64,000 bases of DNA from an uncultured Clostridia bacterium (GCA_937900415.1 CALCEY010000001.1:1-64000); one strand, 5' to 3'. Counted from the first letter of the stretch, positions 15,584-24,335 are shown. The notes: generated from the sequence alone by a model not told the origin. Numbers and translations are program-made.

Positions 15584-16435
15584 ATGAAAAAGACGATTTT
15601 AGACTTTCAGAAAATGGCAGAAAACGAAGAAAAAATTACTTTTCTGACGGCTTATGATTACCTTACGGCCAAATATCAGGAAAGAGCCGGGATAGACATG
15701 ATTTTAGTAGGCGATTCTTTGGGAATGGTTTGCCTTGGATATGACAAAACATTTCCTGTAACCATGGACGAAATGATAAGCCACAGCCGTGCCGTACGCC
15801 GCGGAGCTCCGAACACTTACATAGTAGGCGATATGCCTTATATGTCTTATCAAGTTTCCGATGAAGAAGCCGTAAGAAATGCCGGACGCTTCATAAAAGA
15901 GGCCGACTGCGACTGTGTTAAGCTGGAAGTAGCGGGTCCGGGAACGGTTCAGCGTATAAAAGCAATCGTCGACGCAGGTATCCCTGTAATGGGTCATGTG
16001 GGTCTTACACCACAGTTTGCGGGAATGATAGGAGGATATAAGGCTCAGGGTAAATCTGCCGCAGCCGCTGAAAAGATTCTCAACCTGTCCAAATCCGTAG
16101 AGGAGGCAGGAGCATGCAGCATATTGGTGGAGGGTGTTCCGGCAGTCGTAGGAAAGCTTGTCAAGAAAAACTTATCTATACCTGTGCTCGGCATAGGAGC
16201 AGGCTCCTGCGTGGACGGCCAGCTGCTGATATATGCCGATATGCTGGGCTTCTACGATGATTTTACGCCTAAATTCGTAAAAAAATATGCAGAGCTTGGA
16301 AAACTGATGCAAGAGGCCTTTGAAGAATATGTAAAAGAAGTGCGCGGAGGCGCCTTCCCTGAAGATGCGGTACATTCGTATAAGATTTCTGAAGAAGAGG
16401 CAGAAAAAATAAAAAAAGAATTCAACTTGGACTGA
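15584..16435 (+). CDS. panB: 3-methyl-2-oxobutanoate hydroxymethyltransferase (PanB)
   Basis: PanB adds a one-carbon unit from methylene-tetrahydrofolate to alpha-ketoisovalerate, giving ketopantoate. The 283-residue product has the full set of TIM-barrel motifs: TAYDYLTA, LVGDSLGMVCLGYD (Mg2+ Asp), VGDMPYMSY (second Asp), KLEVAG (Glu), MGHVGLTPQ and LVEGVPA with the catalytic Glu, then GIGAGSCVDGQLL. No panC, panD or panE is nearby; instead it lies between an amino-acid lyase and a sigma-54 activator, so a catabolic or reverse role, or a different 2-oxoacid, is possible. AAAGGAAAGGAAG precedes the ATG. A small imperfect hairpin lies at 16439-16459 after its stop. Confidence 0.88.
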   Translation: MKKTILDFQKMAENEEKITFLTAYDYLTAKYQERAGIDMILVGDSLGMVCLGYDKTFPVTMDEMISHSRAVRRGAPNTYIVGDMPYMSYQVSDEEAVRNAGRFIKEADCDCVKLEVAGPGTVQRIKAIVDAGIPVMGHVGLTPQFAGMIGGYKAQGKSAAAAEKILNLSKSVEEAGACSILVEGVPAVVGKLVKKNLSIPVLGIGAGSCVDGQLLIYADMLGFYDDFTPKFVKKYAELGKLMQEAFEEYVKEVRGGAFPEDAVHSYKISEEEAEKIKKEFNLD

Positions 16436-16489
16436 CAGGAGTTTGACAAGCAAAGCTCCTTCCTTTAAGATAAGTAAGGGGGGAGCGAT

Positions 16490-17902
16490 ATGCTTAATAT
16501 AGGAAGTCTCCTTATCGAAAGCCTTGATTATATAATGATAGTAGATAAGGACTACAATATAATATACAATACCAGGTATGACACCACTATCGGCGATGAC
16601 TCAGCAAAAGCCAGGAAAAGCGAGTATATTTACAAGAATTTTTTTGAAGTATACCCCAACATAAAAAGAGAAGAGAGTAATATAGTACGCTGCATGGAAA
16701 CCGGCGAAGTCATAATACGTAAGAACCAGAAATATGAGGATTATCTCGGGCAGATATATATAACTAACAACGTGACCTTGCCGCTTAAGCGGAAAGGAGA
16801 GCTTATCGCAGCGGTTGAGATAACTTTAGATATGGACTTTCAGGAGAAGGACAAAAAGCTGGCGGAAATGAGGTTTGACAAGTTTGTCAAGCGCATTAAG
16901 GAGGCCTCTGGGCAGATTACCTTTGATACAATCCTTACGGAAAACGAGGAGATGAAGAGGAATATAGAAAAAGCCCGGATTTTGGCAGCCATTCCGAACC
17001 CTACGCTCATATGCGGGGAGACCGGAACCGGCAAAGAGGTTTTTGCGCAGGCTATGATAGATTACAGCGGAGTGGCTTCGGGAAGTATAGTAATCCAAAA
17101 TTGCGCCGCAGTGCCGGAAACCTTAATAGAGTCGATTTTGTTCGGAACTGTCAGAGGCGCCTATACGGGAGCAGAAAATCACAAAGGTCTTTTTGAAGTA
17201 GCCGACGGAGGGATAATCTTTCTCGACGAACTGAATTCCATACCGTTTCATGTCCAGGCAAAACTTTTGCGTGTGCTGCAGGACGGAACCTTCAGACCTC
17301 TTGGCAGCAACGCTGATAAGAAAGTTAAGGTCAAAGTAATAGCGGCGATGAACGTCGATCCTATGGAAGCGATAGAAAAAAATATCCTGAGAAAAGATTT
17401 GTTTTACAGGTTTTCTGCCGGTTTGATAAATCTCATACCTTTGCGCGAAAGGCCGGAAGATATAAAGCTGTTCGCCCGCTATTACATGAAATATTTTTCT
17501 GATATCTATGATAAAGAAATTCAGGGGATAGACGAGAGGCTGATGGAGGCCTTTATGAATTACAGCTGGGAAGGCAATGTGAGAGAGCTGATGAATACGA
17601 TAGAATTCATGGTGGCTTCATCCTCGGAGGAAAAGACGTTGACGTCACGGCTTCTTCCTGCATATCTGTCAGAGAGAATGGCTCCGGATGTTTTGGATTT
17701 TTCAGAACGCAGAGACCGTTCTTACGATGAAATTTTCAGACCGGAAACGGGATCATATCACAGCTCTATGAAAAGCTTTGAGAAGGGCATGATTGAAGAG
17801 GCGTTGTACCGGTCAGGCGGAAATAAGAGCGAAGCGGCAAGACTGCTTGGTATTCCGCGCCAAACCTTAAAGTATCGTATGAAGATACTTAAAATAAAAT
17901 AA
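16490..17902 (+). CDS. Sigma-54-dependent transcriptional activator (PAS-AAA+-Fis)
   Basis: A 470-residue enhancer-binding protein. Residues about 1-115 form a PAS-like sensor (IMIVDKDYNIIYNT); there is no phospho-receiver domain, so it probably senses a metabolite directly, like RocR. The AAA+ domain has Walker A GETGTGKE (about 176-183), the sigma-54 contact loop GAYTGA at 223-228 (Tyr for the usual Phe), Walker B GGIIFLDELNS and the arginine-finger region LRERPEDI. The last 45 residues are a Fis-type helix-turn-helix (NKSEAARLLGIPRQTLKYRM). It lies inside the operon it likely activates. The ribosome site is GGGGGG-type just upstream of ATG 16490. Confidence 0.93.
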   Translation: MLNIGSLLIESLDYIMIVDKDYNIIYNTRYDTTIGDDSAKARKSEYIYKNFFEVYPNIKREESNIVRCMETGEVIIRKNQKYEDYLGQIYITNNVTLPLKRKGELIAAVEITLDMDFQEKDKKLAEMRFDKFVKRIKEASGQITFDTILTENEEMKRNIEKARILAAIPNPTLICGETGTGKEVFAQAMIDYSGVASGSIVIQNCAAVPETLIESILFGTVRGAYTGAENHKGLFEVADGGIIFLDELNSIPFHVQAKLLRVLQDGTFRPLGSNADKKVKVKVIAAMNVDPMEAIEKNILRKDLFYRFSAGLINLIPLRERPEDIKLFARYYMKYFSDIYDKEIQGIDERLMEAFMNYSWEGNVRELMNTIEFMVASSSEEKTLTSRLLPAYLSERMAPDVLDFSERRDRSYDEIFRPETGSYHSSMKSFEKGMIEEALYRSGGNKSEAARLLGIPRQTLKYRMKILKIK

Positions 17903-17946
17903 TCATTCTTTTACAAGAGAAATAAGTCAACGGGAGGTACTGATCA

Positions 17947-19074
17947 ATGAAAGTCGGAATCGTAAAAGAAATCAAAAACAGTGAGAACAGAGTGGCCATC
18001 ATTCCTTCTTCTGTCAAAGAATTTATCAGATGCGGACATGAGGTTTACATCGAATGTGGAGCAGGCATAGGAAGTGGATTTAGAGATGAAGAATATGAGG
18101 CAGCCGGCGCTATAATGGTTGAAAAAGCAGAGGATGTATGGAACAATATAGATTTTCTGTACAAGGTAAAGGAAATCCTTCCTTCGGAGTACAAATATGT
18201 CAGAGAAGACCTGATTATCATGACATATCTCCATTCCAACGCGCATAGAGATGAAACTCAGGTTCTGCTGGACGCTAAGTGCCCGAGCATTGCTTTGGAA
18301 GATATAACCTCCGATATTCCTCACCGCAAATTCCCGTTGGTAGCAAATATGGGAGAACTGGCCGGAAAGGGAGGATTTTTAGCGGCTTGTTATTACGCTC
18401 AGTCTATTCATGGAGGCCCGGGACTTCTTCTTAACAATGTCTGCGGGTCCGATTCTCCGATAATTTCAATAATAGGCTGCGGATATACAGGAATGGGAGC
18501 GGCTGAAATGGCCTCCTCTCTCGGAAATACCGTAAAGATGATGGATATAAATTTTGAAGCTATGGAAAGAGCTAAAGGTTTGCTGCCGGGAAATGTTTCT
18601 TTCATGTACTCTTCAAGAAGCGCAATAGAGGAGTGCTTGAAGATTTCAGATGTTGTGATAAACTGCGTTCTCTGGCCTAAGACAAGAAAAGATCATCTCA
18701 TTTACAGAGAAGATTTGAAGATGATGAAGCCGGGCGCAATGATAATAGACGTAGCCTGCGATGACGGAGGCGCAGTGGAAACTTGCAGGAGCACGACTCA
18801 CGAAGACCCTGTTTATTATGAAGAGGGAATCCTCCATTATGCCGTAGACAATATTCCTTCAGCCTTCTCGAAGAGCGCCTCTGTAAGATTCTCCAATGAC
18901 AGCCTCCCTTATGCGCTGGCAGTTGCCAATAAGGGAATTAAACAGGCTCTCAAGGATGACAAGCATCTGAGAGCAGGCCTGACTACCTTCGACGGAAAGC
19001 TTACTCTCAAAGAGACTGCCGAAAAATTTGAAGTGCCTTGGGCTGACCCTGAAGAGTTGATTAAGCAGTGGTAG
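17947..19074 (+). CDS. Alanine dehydrogenase-like NAD-dependent enzyme
   Basis: A 375-residue member of the alanine dehydrogenase family, which interconverts L-alanine and pyruvate plus ammonia with NAD(H). The start is typical (KVGIVKEIKNSENRVAIIP; GAGIGSGFRDEEYEAAGA), and a substrate His is in TYLHSN. Later motifs depart from classical Ald: the nucleotide-binding turn reads IIGCGYTGMGAAEMA, the active-site Asp segment is VACDDGGA, and the usual NMPGAVP reads NIPSAFS. Substrate may therefore differ. ATG 17947 is preceded by GGGAGG 8 nt upstream. It is the last gene of the sigma-54 operon; with the lyase it would form a route amino acid to 2-oxoacid to another amino acid. Confidence 0.8.
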   Translation: MKVGIVKEIKNSENRVAIIPSSVKEFIRCGHEVYIECGAGIGSGFRDEEYEAAGAIMVEKAEDVWNNIDFLYKVKEILPSEYKYVREDLIIMTYLHSNAHRDETQVLLDAKCPSIALEDITSDIPHRKFPLVANMGELAGKGGFLAACYYAQSIHGGPGLLLNNVCGSDSPIISIIGCGYTGMGAAEMASSLGNTVKMMDINFEAMERAKGLLPGNVSFMYSSRSAIEECLKISDVVINCVLWPKTRKDHLIYREDLKMMKPGAMIIDVACDDGGAVETCRSTTHEDPVYYEEGILHYAVDNIPSAFSKSASVRFSNDSLPYALAVANKGIKQALKDDKHLRAGLTTFDGKLTLKETAEKFEVPWADPEELIKQW

Positions 19075-19120
19075 CTTCGCATGACAAATAGAGATTTTGA
19101 ATAAAAAGTCAAATTTGCAA

Positions 19121-19151
19121 GCGCCCCGGAAAGTTATGCTTTCCGGGGCGT
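19121..19151. terminator. Hairpin between ald-like gene and the convergent pseudogene
   Basis: CGCCCCGGAAAG and CTTTCCGGGGCG form a 12-bp perfect stem with loop TTATG. There is no good T-run on either side, so termination strength is uncertain. Confidence 0.6.
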
Positions 19152-19154
19152 GCT

Positions 19155-19812
19155 GATTGTAATTCCAAATGCGAAAAAGACCTTATAAGCTCAGAAAAGT
19201 GCTGTTTTACCAGCGTGGCAAGCTTAAGAGCAAACCCCTTTACCATGATTTTTTTGTGCGTCCATAAAAAACGTCTCATATCCCATATGACGCGCTGCAA
19301 GCATGACGATATAATTCAGCTTTGAATGGCGGCAGTATCTTTTTATACCCTCTTCAAAAAGGTATGCACTTTTTTCGGACGGTATCCGCAAGCATAAGTG
19401 GCTATAATGGCTGCATATTTTCCGGCACAGAGTGAAACTTTTTCGTATTCCAAGAATAATTTCTGCTGAGAATCTGCTGCGACGGGCGGTACGCTGCGAA
19501 ATTTATTTATGCCGCATAACATTCTGTCAATAGCATATTTCAGCGGAGGCGTGCAGTACCATGAGCATATGGGCGTTGTAAAAATTATCAGGTCCTGAGG
19601 AAAGCACATAGTTTGAAATCTCTGTCATTTCGTCGTTTATGATATAACCGAAAGGCTAAGATTCTTTTTGTCATGTCCTGCAAGCTGCGCATGGGCTTCA
19701 TATAAATTTATGGTTTGAGGCGGGTTGTAAGCTGCAGGACAAATGGTTCAAGGATAGCATTTATATTTCCGCTTCTTATGGGATTTAACGCTAATATACA
19801 TGCTTTTTCCAT
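19155..19812 (-). pseudogene. Flavodoxin-family (NAD(P)H-dependent FMN reductase) pseudogene
   Basis: Reading from ATG 19812 (with CCGGAGG upstream) on the minus strand, pieces of a flavodoxin-family oxidoreductase appear in order but in different frames, broken by stops: MEKACILALNPIRSGNIN, then INLYEAHAQ, then DEMTEISNYVLSS, then DLIIFTTPICSWYCTPPLKYA, then KYAAIIATYACGY, then EEGIKRYCRHSKLNYIVML. The usual cysteine-containing stretch after the NLYEA region is missing. Several frameshifts and stops mean no functional protein is made. The intact 88-residue frame within it (19343-19609) is only one of these pieces. Confidence 0.8.
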
Positions 19813-20222
19813 GTGAACCTCCGGTTAGAACCATTGCGTTTAGGTAATGATACCATATTACGATAAAGTGTGACAGAGAATAAAACAGGCTGTTGCATTT
19901 ATTATTACATATGAAACCGAAGAAGATAGAAAAGCTTTTTAACGCTGATAAATTTGTTAAATGTCTTGAAAAATACGTTTTTTTGCAGTAAAATACATAT
20001 ATTAAGTTATAATTTCCGGGGGGGGGACAAAAGTGACGTCAGAGTATAAAATCGGCTATCGGCGTTTCTATTGTCAAGAGACCTTTCTTAAATATTGCAG
20101 ATGCTTTAGACGGTATACATTACACGCTTTGTAGCGGCAGGGTATATCTTTTTTGCGTTACGTAAATTTAATTTATAACGAAAGTTTAAAAGTTTAAATC
20201 AATTTTAGAAAGGAAGCAAACA
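19813..20222 (+). other. Non-coding region upstream of the surface-protein gene, with a G9 tract
   Basis: I see no gene of convincing quality. A run of nine G residues (20018-20026) is followed by a 33-codon frame opening with GTG at 20031, which is probably chance. Further down are the palindrome TTACGTAA near 20158 and repeated AAAGTTTA units near 20182. The surface-protein ribosome site AGAAAGGAAG ends the region. Confidence 0.5.
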
Positions 20223-22079
20223 ATGAAAACAAAACGAAAATTTTTGAGTATCCTGCTGGCGGTATGTATGATACTTACATTTGTACCTACGACAGCTTTT
20301 GCGGCGGATGATTATGCCTTTGAGGTCATTTCGACAGACGGAACAACAACTCAATATGTAAAACTGCAGGACGCACGTAAGGCCATGAAAGACGGATATA
20401 CCTTAAAACTTTTAAAAGACTACGTTTCGACATCCGATTATAATTTCGGAATTTCTATAGACAGCAAGGTACGCGGCGTTACGATAGACTTGAACGGATG
20501 CAGCGTAACATCAAATCAAAACAACGGATATGCGCTGAAGCTGGAACAGTCTTACGGCGGAGCGCGTGATAACACCGTAACGATTAAAAACAGCGGAAGC
20601 AAGCAGTCGGTTTTGACCAGCAGCGGCAATCAGATTATGACCAGCAGCGGAGACAGTCGTTACACGCAGATTGTTAAATTAGAGGGGGATATCGCTTTTA
20701 AGAATTTAGATGAAACGAAAGAACCTCTAGGAATTAAGCTGGGAACAGGTTCTAAATTGCTGGATACAGCCAGCGCCCGTAACTTAGTGCTTAACGGCGG
20801 TTTTTCAACAAAAGCAGCCGATGGCAATGCCTATATCTATGGCAGCCTGGCAAATGCGGCAGCCAACTCTTCAGACGGTAACATAACATTACTGCATGAT
20901 TATAAGGGAAATGAAGCAATCTATTCTGGTTCTAAAGATTCGGTTCTTGATTTAGACGGCCATACATACACTTATACCGGGGGTAATGCTGTAATAGATG
21001 TTAATCATCCTGACGTAACGCTTACCATTAAAAACGGAAAAATTGTCACCGAGGATGAAAAGGTAGACGGGGCTGTCCTTATAGGAGGCTCAGAACCAAG
21101 CGTCAAGAACAACAGAGGCCTTGTGCTTGACGGAGTGGAGCTGACAGTAACCGGTGCCGATAAATACGGTATAGTTACAAACGGTACGGAGACAGGCAAT
21201 AAAGTAGTTCTTAAGAATTCCGTACTTAATGTAAAGAAAGGCTTCGGTATCTACTTCCCTTCAACAGGCGATGTGACTATTGAAAGTTCAGTTATAAACG
21301 CTGAATATGCAGGCGTGCAGGTTTGTTCAGGAAGCCTTAAGATAACAGGTGAAACTGTAATTACAGTAACAGGTTTGCCTCAGGCCAAAACGGAGGGCGA
21401 CGGACCTATCGCAGATGGCGCAGCTGTTTCGATTGTCAATCGTGAAGGCTATAAGAAGCTGGAGACTGTAAATATAGAAAGCGGTGTTTTCAATTCTGCA
21501 GCAGATGTAGAGGCGGTCAAGGCATATTCATTTAACAGTGAAAATAAAGTTGAAGAAAAGTGGACTGAAGCAGGTAAGGTGGTTGAAGTTACAGGAGGAA
21601 CCTTCTCTTCAAATATTGCAGAAAACATAGTAAAAAGCGATACGCAGGCAACCGTAACTTCCGGTGATGAAACAAAAGTGGTTATCGGTAAGCAGGCAGT
21701 AGAAAACGCTATCAAGGCATTGGAGAAAGGCGATAAGATAACCTTCACAAAATTGGCGGACGATGCAGCCTTGACTATACCTGAAGGCGTGGAAATAACC
21801 AACAATACCGGAAAAAGCATGATCGTCAACGGTATTGCCGTTGAAGCCGGCAAAACTATTACAGTCGAAAAAGATTCAACAGATCCGACTGATAAGCCGG
21901 ATGATGATCAGACGGCTCCTTCTAAACCGGGAGATACGGATAAACCGGGCGATGGCAAGGATAATCCTAAGACGGGAGATAACGGTAATATCACTCTTTG
22001 GCTTGCGCTTATGATGGCTGCCGGTGCAGCTCTGACCGGAACAGTTTTTTACAGCAGAAAGAAAAAATATAATCAGTAA
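20223..22079 (+). CDS. Sortase-anchored surface protein with beta-helix-like repeats
   Basis: A 618-residue secreted, wall-attached protein. Residues 1-27 are a signal peptide (basic KTKRK, hydrophobic core, cleavage after AFA). Residues 28 to about 540 are rich in short strands with Gly, Asn, Thr and Val, such as VTIDLNGCSVTSN, LVLDGVELTVTG, VVLKNSVLNVK and VTIESSVINAEYAGVQV, the pattern of a right-handed parallel beta-helix. A Pro/Asp/Lys-rich linker follows, then NPKTG at 581-585, a hydrophobic span and the basic tail SRKKKYNQ. NPKTG fits the sortase recognition pattern [LN]PxTG. No sortase gene is in the window. An adhesin or glycan-binding function is inference. Confidence 0.85.
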   Translation: MKTKRKFLSILLAVCMILTFVPTTAFAADDYAFEVISTDGTTTQYVKLQDARKAMKDGYTLKLLKDYVSTSDYNFGISIDSKVRGVTIDLNGCSVTSNQNNGYALKLEQSYGGARDNTVTIKNSGSKQSVLTSSGNQIMTSSGDSRYTQIVKLEGDIAFKNLDETKEPLGIKLGTGSKLLDTASARNLVLNGGFSTKAADGNAYIYGSLANAAANSSDGNITLLHDYKGNEAIYSGSKDSVLDLDGHTYTYTGGNAVIDVNHPDVTLTIKNGKIVTEDEKVDGAVLIGGSEPSVKNNRGLVLDGVELTVTGADKYGIVTNGTETGNKVVLKNSVLNVKKGFGIYFPSTGDVTIESSVINAEYAGVQVCSGSLKITGETVITVTGLPQAKTEGDGPIADGAAVSIVNREGYKKLETVNIESGVFNSAADVEAVKAYSFNSENKVEEKWTEAGKVVEVTGGTFSSNIAENIVKSDTQATVTSGDETKVVIGKQAVENAIKALEKGDKITFTKLADDAALTIPEGVEITNNTGKSMIVNGIAVEAGKTITVEKDSTDPTDKPDDDQTAPSKPGDTDKPGDGKDNPKTGDNGNITLWLALMMAAGAALTGTVFYSRKKKYNQ

Positions 22080-22090
22080 TCGGTAAGCTT

Positions 22091-22125
22091 AAAGCGCCCT
22101 GCCTATATTCGGCAGGGCGCTTTCG
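22091..22125 (+). terminator. Terminator after the surface-protein gene
   Basis: AAAGCGCCCTGCC, loop TATATTC, GGCAGGGCGCTTT: a 13-bp perfect stem, followed by a moderately T-rich stretch. Confidence 0.85.
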
Positions 22126-22325
22126 TATGTTTTACCGTAAACCGGCTTTACAAGGCGTGCGGTTTTAAGCACATATACCGGCAAAATCTTTTAAATGGTC
22201 AGTTCCCTGCTGCCTTTGATAATTAGAAAAGATGATTGAAACCATGCGGAATAAATGATAAAATTTATTTCATGCGAATATATGCCGTAGTAGCGATTTT
22301 TATAGACAGTATGTAAGGAAAAAAT

Positions 22326-23513
22326 ATGTATACGAGAATCAGACTAAAAATATCCCAAGCCGGAGTTCTTTGCCTTAAAGTTTTTCTTGTTACGGTAACG
22401 TTCCTTGCGGCAGGAATTATAATAAATGCATTCAACATGCTGCCCGAAAGATGGGTTTTATGGCTGACGTGGACAATCGTATTTGCGGCCGTTGAGTTCC
22501 TATTGTTCTGGACAGGAATAATCTGCGTTTATGCTACGTCGGTACAGCTCGGAATAAAGATAAGAGTGCTGGGCGCACTCTTTGGCATGGTACCGATTAT
22601 CAACATAATATTTCTCATAAAGATTATAAAAACAGTTTCTAAGGAAATATCCTTTGAAAGAGAAAAGCTTGAATTGAACCAGCGGAGAAAAAATTTGGAG
22701 ATGACGAAGACCGTATATCCTTTATTACTGGTGCACGGAGTGTTTTTTAGAGATTATAAAATGCCGGGGTACTGGGGGAGGATACCGAGCGAGCTTAGAG
22801 CTAACGGCGCGCAGATTTATTTTGGAGATCAGCAATCGGCGGCTTCAGTGGCAGACAGCGGCAGGGAGCTTGCGGAACGTATAAAATCTATAGTTAAAGA
22901 AACAGGCTGTAAAAAGGTCAACGTTATAGCTCATTCCAAGGGTGGCCTTGATATCATATGGGCTGTGGAAAACTGCGGTATAGGAGATATGGTGGCTTCT
23001 GTTTCCACGATAAATACTCCTCACAGAGGCTGTGAATTTGCCGACTATCTGCTTAATAAGCTTCCGGTCAAAATGCAAAAAAGGATAGAAAACACATATA
23101 ATACGGCGATGAAAAGGTTAGGAGACCAAAATCCGGATTTTATGTCCGCAGTAAAAGACCTGACAGCCGAAGCGTGCAGGAAGAAAGAGGAACCCGTCGG
23201 AAAGCGAAGCCACGGGGCTTTCAACGGCATATTCTGCCAAAGCGTCGGCTCAAAGCTCAATAAAGCGTCAGGAGGAAAGTTTCCACTTAACTTTACATAT
23301 AATCTCGTCAAATATTTTGATGGACCTAATGACGGCTTAGTGGCTGAACGCTCCTTTGAATGGGGTGAAAGATATACTTTTCTTACTACGGACGGTAAAC
23401 GCGGAATTTCTCACGGCGACATGATAGATTTAAACAGAGAGAACATCGACGGATTTGACGTCAGAGAATTTTATGTAGAGCTTGTCTCAGGCCTTAAGGC
23501 GAGAGGCCTGTAA
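22326..23513 (+). CDS. Membrane-anchored alpha/beta hydrolase (lipase-like)
   Basis: A 395-residue protein with about three hydrophobic segments in the first 110 residues, a charged linker (EREKLELNQRRKN) and an alpha/beta hydrolase domain. The domain opens with YPLLLVHGVFFRD (oxyanion-hole HG), has the nucleophile elbow IAHSKGGLD, and later a likely acid in DGPNDGLVAERSF and the catalytic His in GISHGDM. These resemble triacylglycerol lipases of the LipA/EstA kind. The active domain could face either side of the membrane. The ATG follows AAGGA. A hairpin that also covers the ribosome site of the next gene follows the stop. Confidence 0.82.
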   Translation: MYTRIRLKISQAGVLCLKVFLVTVTFLAAGIIINAFNMLPERWVLWLTWTIVFAAVEFLLFWTGIICVYATSVQLGIKIRVLGALFGMVPIINIIFLIKIIKTVSKEISFEREKLELNQRRKNLEMTKTVYPLLLVHGVFFRDYKMPGYWGRIPSELRANGAQIYFGDQQSAASVADSGRELAERIKSIVKETGCKKVNVIAHSKGGLDIIWAVENCGIGDMVASVSTINTPHRGCEFADYLLNKLPVKMQKRIENTYNTAMKRLGDQNPDFMSAVKDLTAEACRKKEEPVGKRSHGAFNGIFCQSVGSKLNKASGGKFPLNFTYNLVKYFDGPNDGLVAERSFEWGERYTFLTTDGKRGISHGDMIDLNRENIDGFDVREFYVELVSGLKARGL

Positions 23514-23517
23514 CTTG

Positions 23518-23557
23518 AAACCTCCCTTGAGCATATGTTATCAAGGGAGGTTTTATA
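23518..23557 (+). promoter_or_regulatory. Terminator-like hairpin that includes the next gene's ribosome binding site
   Basis: AAACCTCCCTTGA (23518-23530), ten-base loop, TCAAGGGAGGTTT (23541-23553): a 13-bp perfect stem followed by TATAATG. The 3' arm contains AGGGAGG (23544-23550), the only ribosome site for ATG 23558. The structure can terminate read-through or block translation of the DUF305-type gene. Confidence 0.75.
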
Positions 23558-24142
23558 ATGAGTAAAAGCGATAGATTGAACTGTAGAGCCAAGGACTATA
23601 TGGCTTCATACGGATGTATTCTCAAGAATATGATATGCGGAATGTGTGAAGCAGATATGGATGAGAGTATTTCAGGTAATTTTATCAGACAGATGTTGCC
23701 TCATCACAGGGCGGCGATAGAAATGTCTGAGAACTTTTTAAAGTATACTGATAACGAAAAGCTTGCTTGCATTGCTCAGAACATAATAGAAGAACAATCG
23801 GCATGTATAGCAAAAATGCGAAAAATCTTGTGCTGCTGCGGCAATGTCATCAATTGCTGCAAGGATTTGTGCGAATATGAGTGCAGGGTAAACTGCATAA
23901 TAAAGTCCATGATAAGAGATATGAATTTTGCATATGCGGACAACAGCATAGAATGTAACTTTATAAGGGAGATGATACCCCATCATCGCGGTGCAATCAT
24001 GATTGCAAAAGCAGCTATGTGTCATTGCCTATGCGATGAGCTAAAGCCTCTTTTGGAATCAATAATCAGCAGCGGGGAAAAAAGCATAGATGAAATGAAA
24101 TGTACGGCGGAATGTCTCAACTGCAAATGTATGTGTGTCTGA
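23558..24142 (+). CDS. Cysteine-rich protein with two DUF305-like motifs
   Basis: A 194-residue protein with no signal peptide and 23 cysteines. The ferritin-like DUF305 motif occurs twice: FIRQMLPHHRAAIEMSE in the first half and FIREMIPHHRGAIMIAKAA in the second, so the protein is an internal duplication. Cysteines cluster in MICGMC, LCCCGN, NCCKDLCEYEC, CHCLC and NCKCMCV. The paired His residues and cysteine clusters suggest metal binding, but no function is established for this arrangement. Its ribosome site lies within a hairpin stem, and no partner gene is adjacent. Confidence 0.8.
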   Translation: MSKSDRLNCRAKDYMASYGCILKNMICGMCEADMDESISGNFIRQMLPHHRAAIEMSENFLKYTDNEKLACIAQNIIEEQSACIAKMRKILCCCGNVINCCKDLCEYECRVNCIIKSMIRDMNFAYADNSIECNFIREMIPHHRGAIMIAKAAMCHCLCDELKPLLESIISSGEKSIDEMKCTAECLNCKCMCV

Positions 24143-24276
24143 TTCAGGTTAAGGATGAAAATCTCGTGCGTTGTCATAAAAAATGCATATGAAGAACGCA
24201 GAAAAATTCACGGCTGAAGACAGCTCGGAATGCCGTGCAAAAATCAAGACAACCGCATGAAAATTACAAAAAATTA

Positions 24277-24328
24277 TAGACTGCCTCGTCTGTTTGATTT
24301 ATAATGAATATAATACAGACGGACGAGG
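24277..24328 (+). promoter_or_regulatory. Promoter flanked by an inverted repeat, upstream of the PPOX-family gene
   Basis: TAGACT (24277-24282), 17 bases, TATAAT (24300-24305), with a second TATAAT at 24309. The arms CCTCGTCTGT (24284-24293) and ACAGACGGACGAGG (24315-24328) are inverted repeats apart from a 4-base insertion and enclose the -10 elements, as a repressor site would. The 3' arm reaches the ribosome site. Confidence 0.5.
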
Positions 24329-24335
24329 TGAGTAT

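Noticed and set aside
9633..19074. A mobile element or genomic island around the two catabolic operons
   Set aside because: I see no integrase, transposase, att-type direct repeats or tRNA boundary; base composition looks similar to the neighbours.
20031..20132. A 33-codon frame after the G9 tract
   Set aside because: Only the G run resembles a ribosome site; the product has no recognisable feature, and chance is a sufficient explanation.
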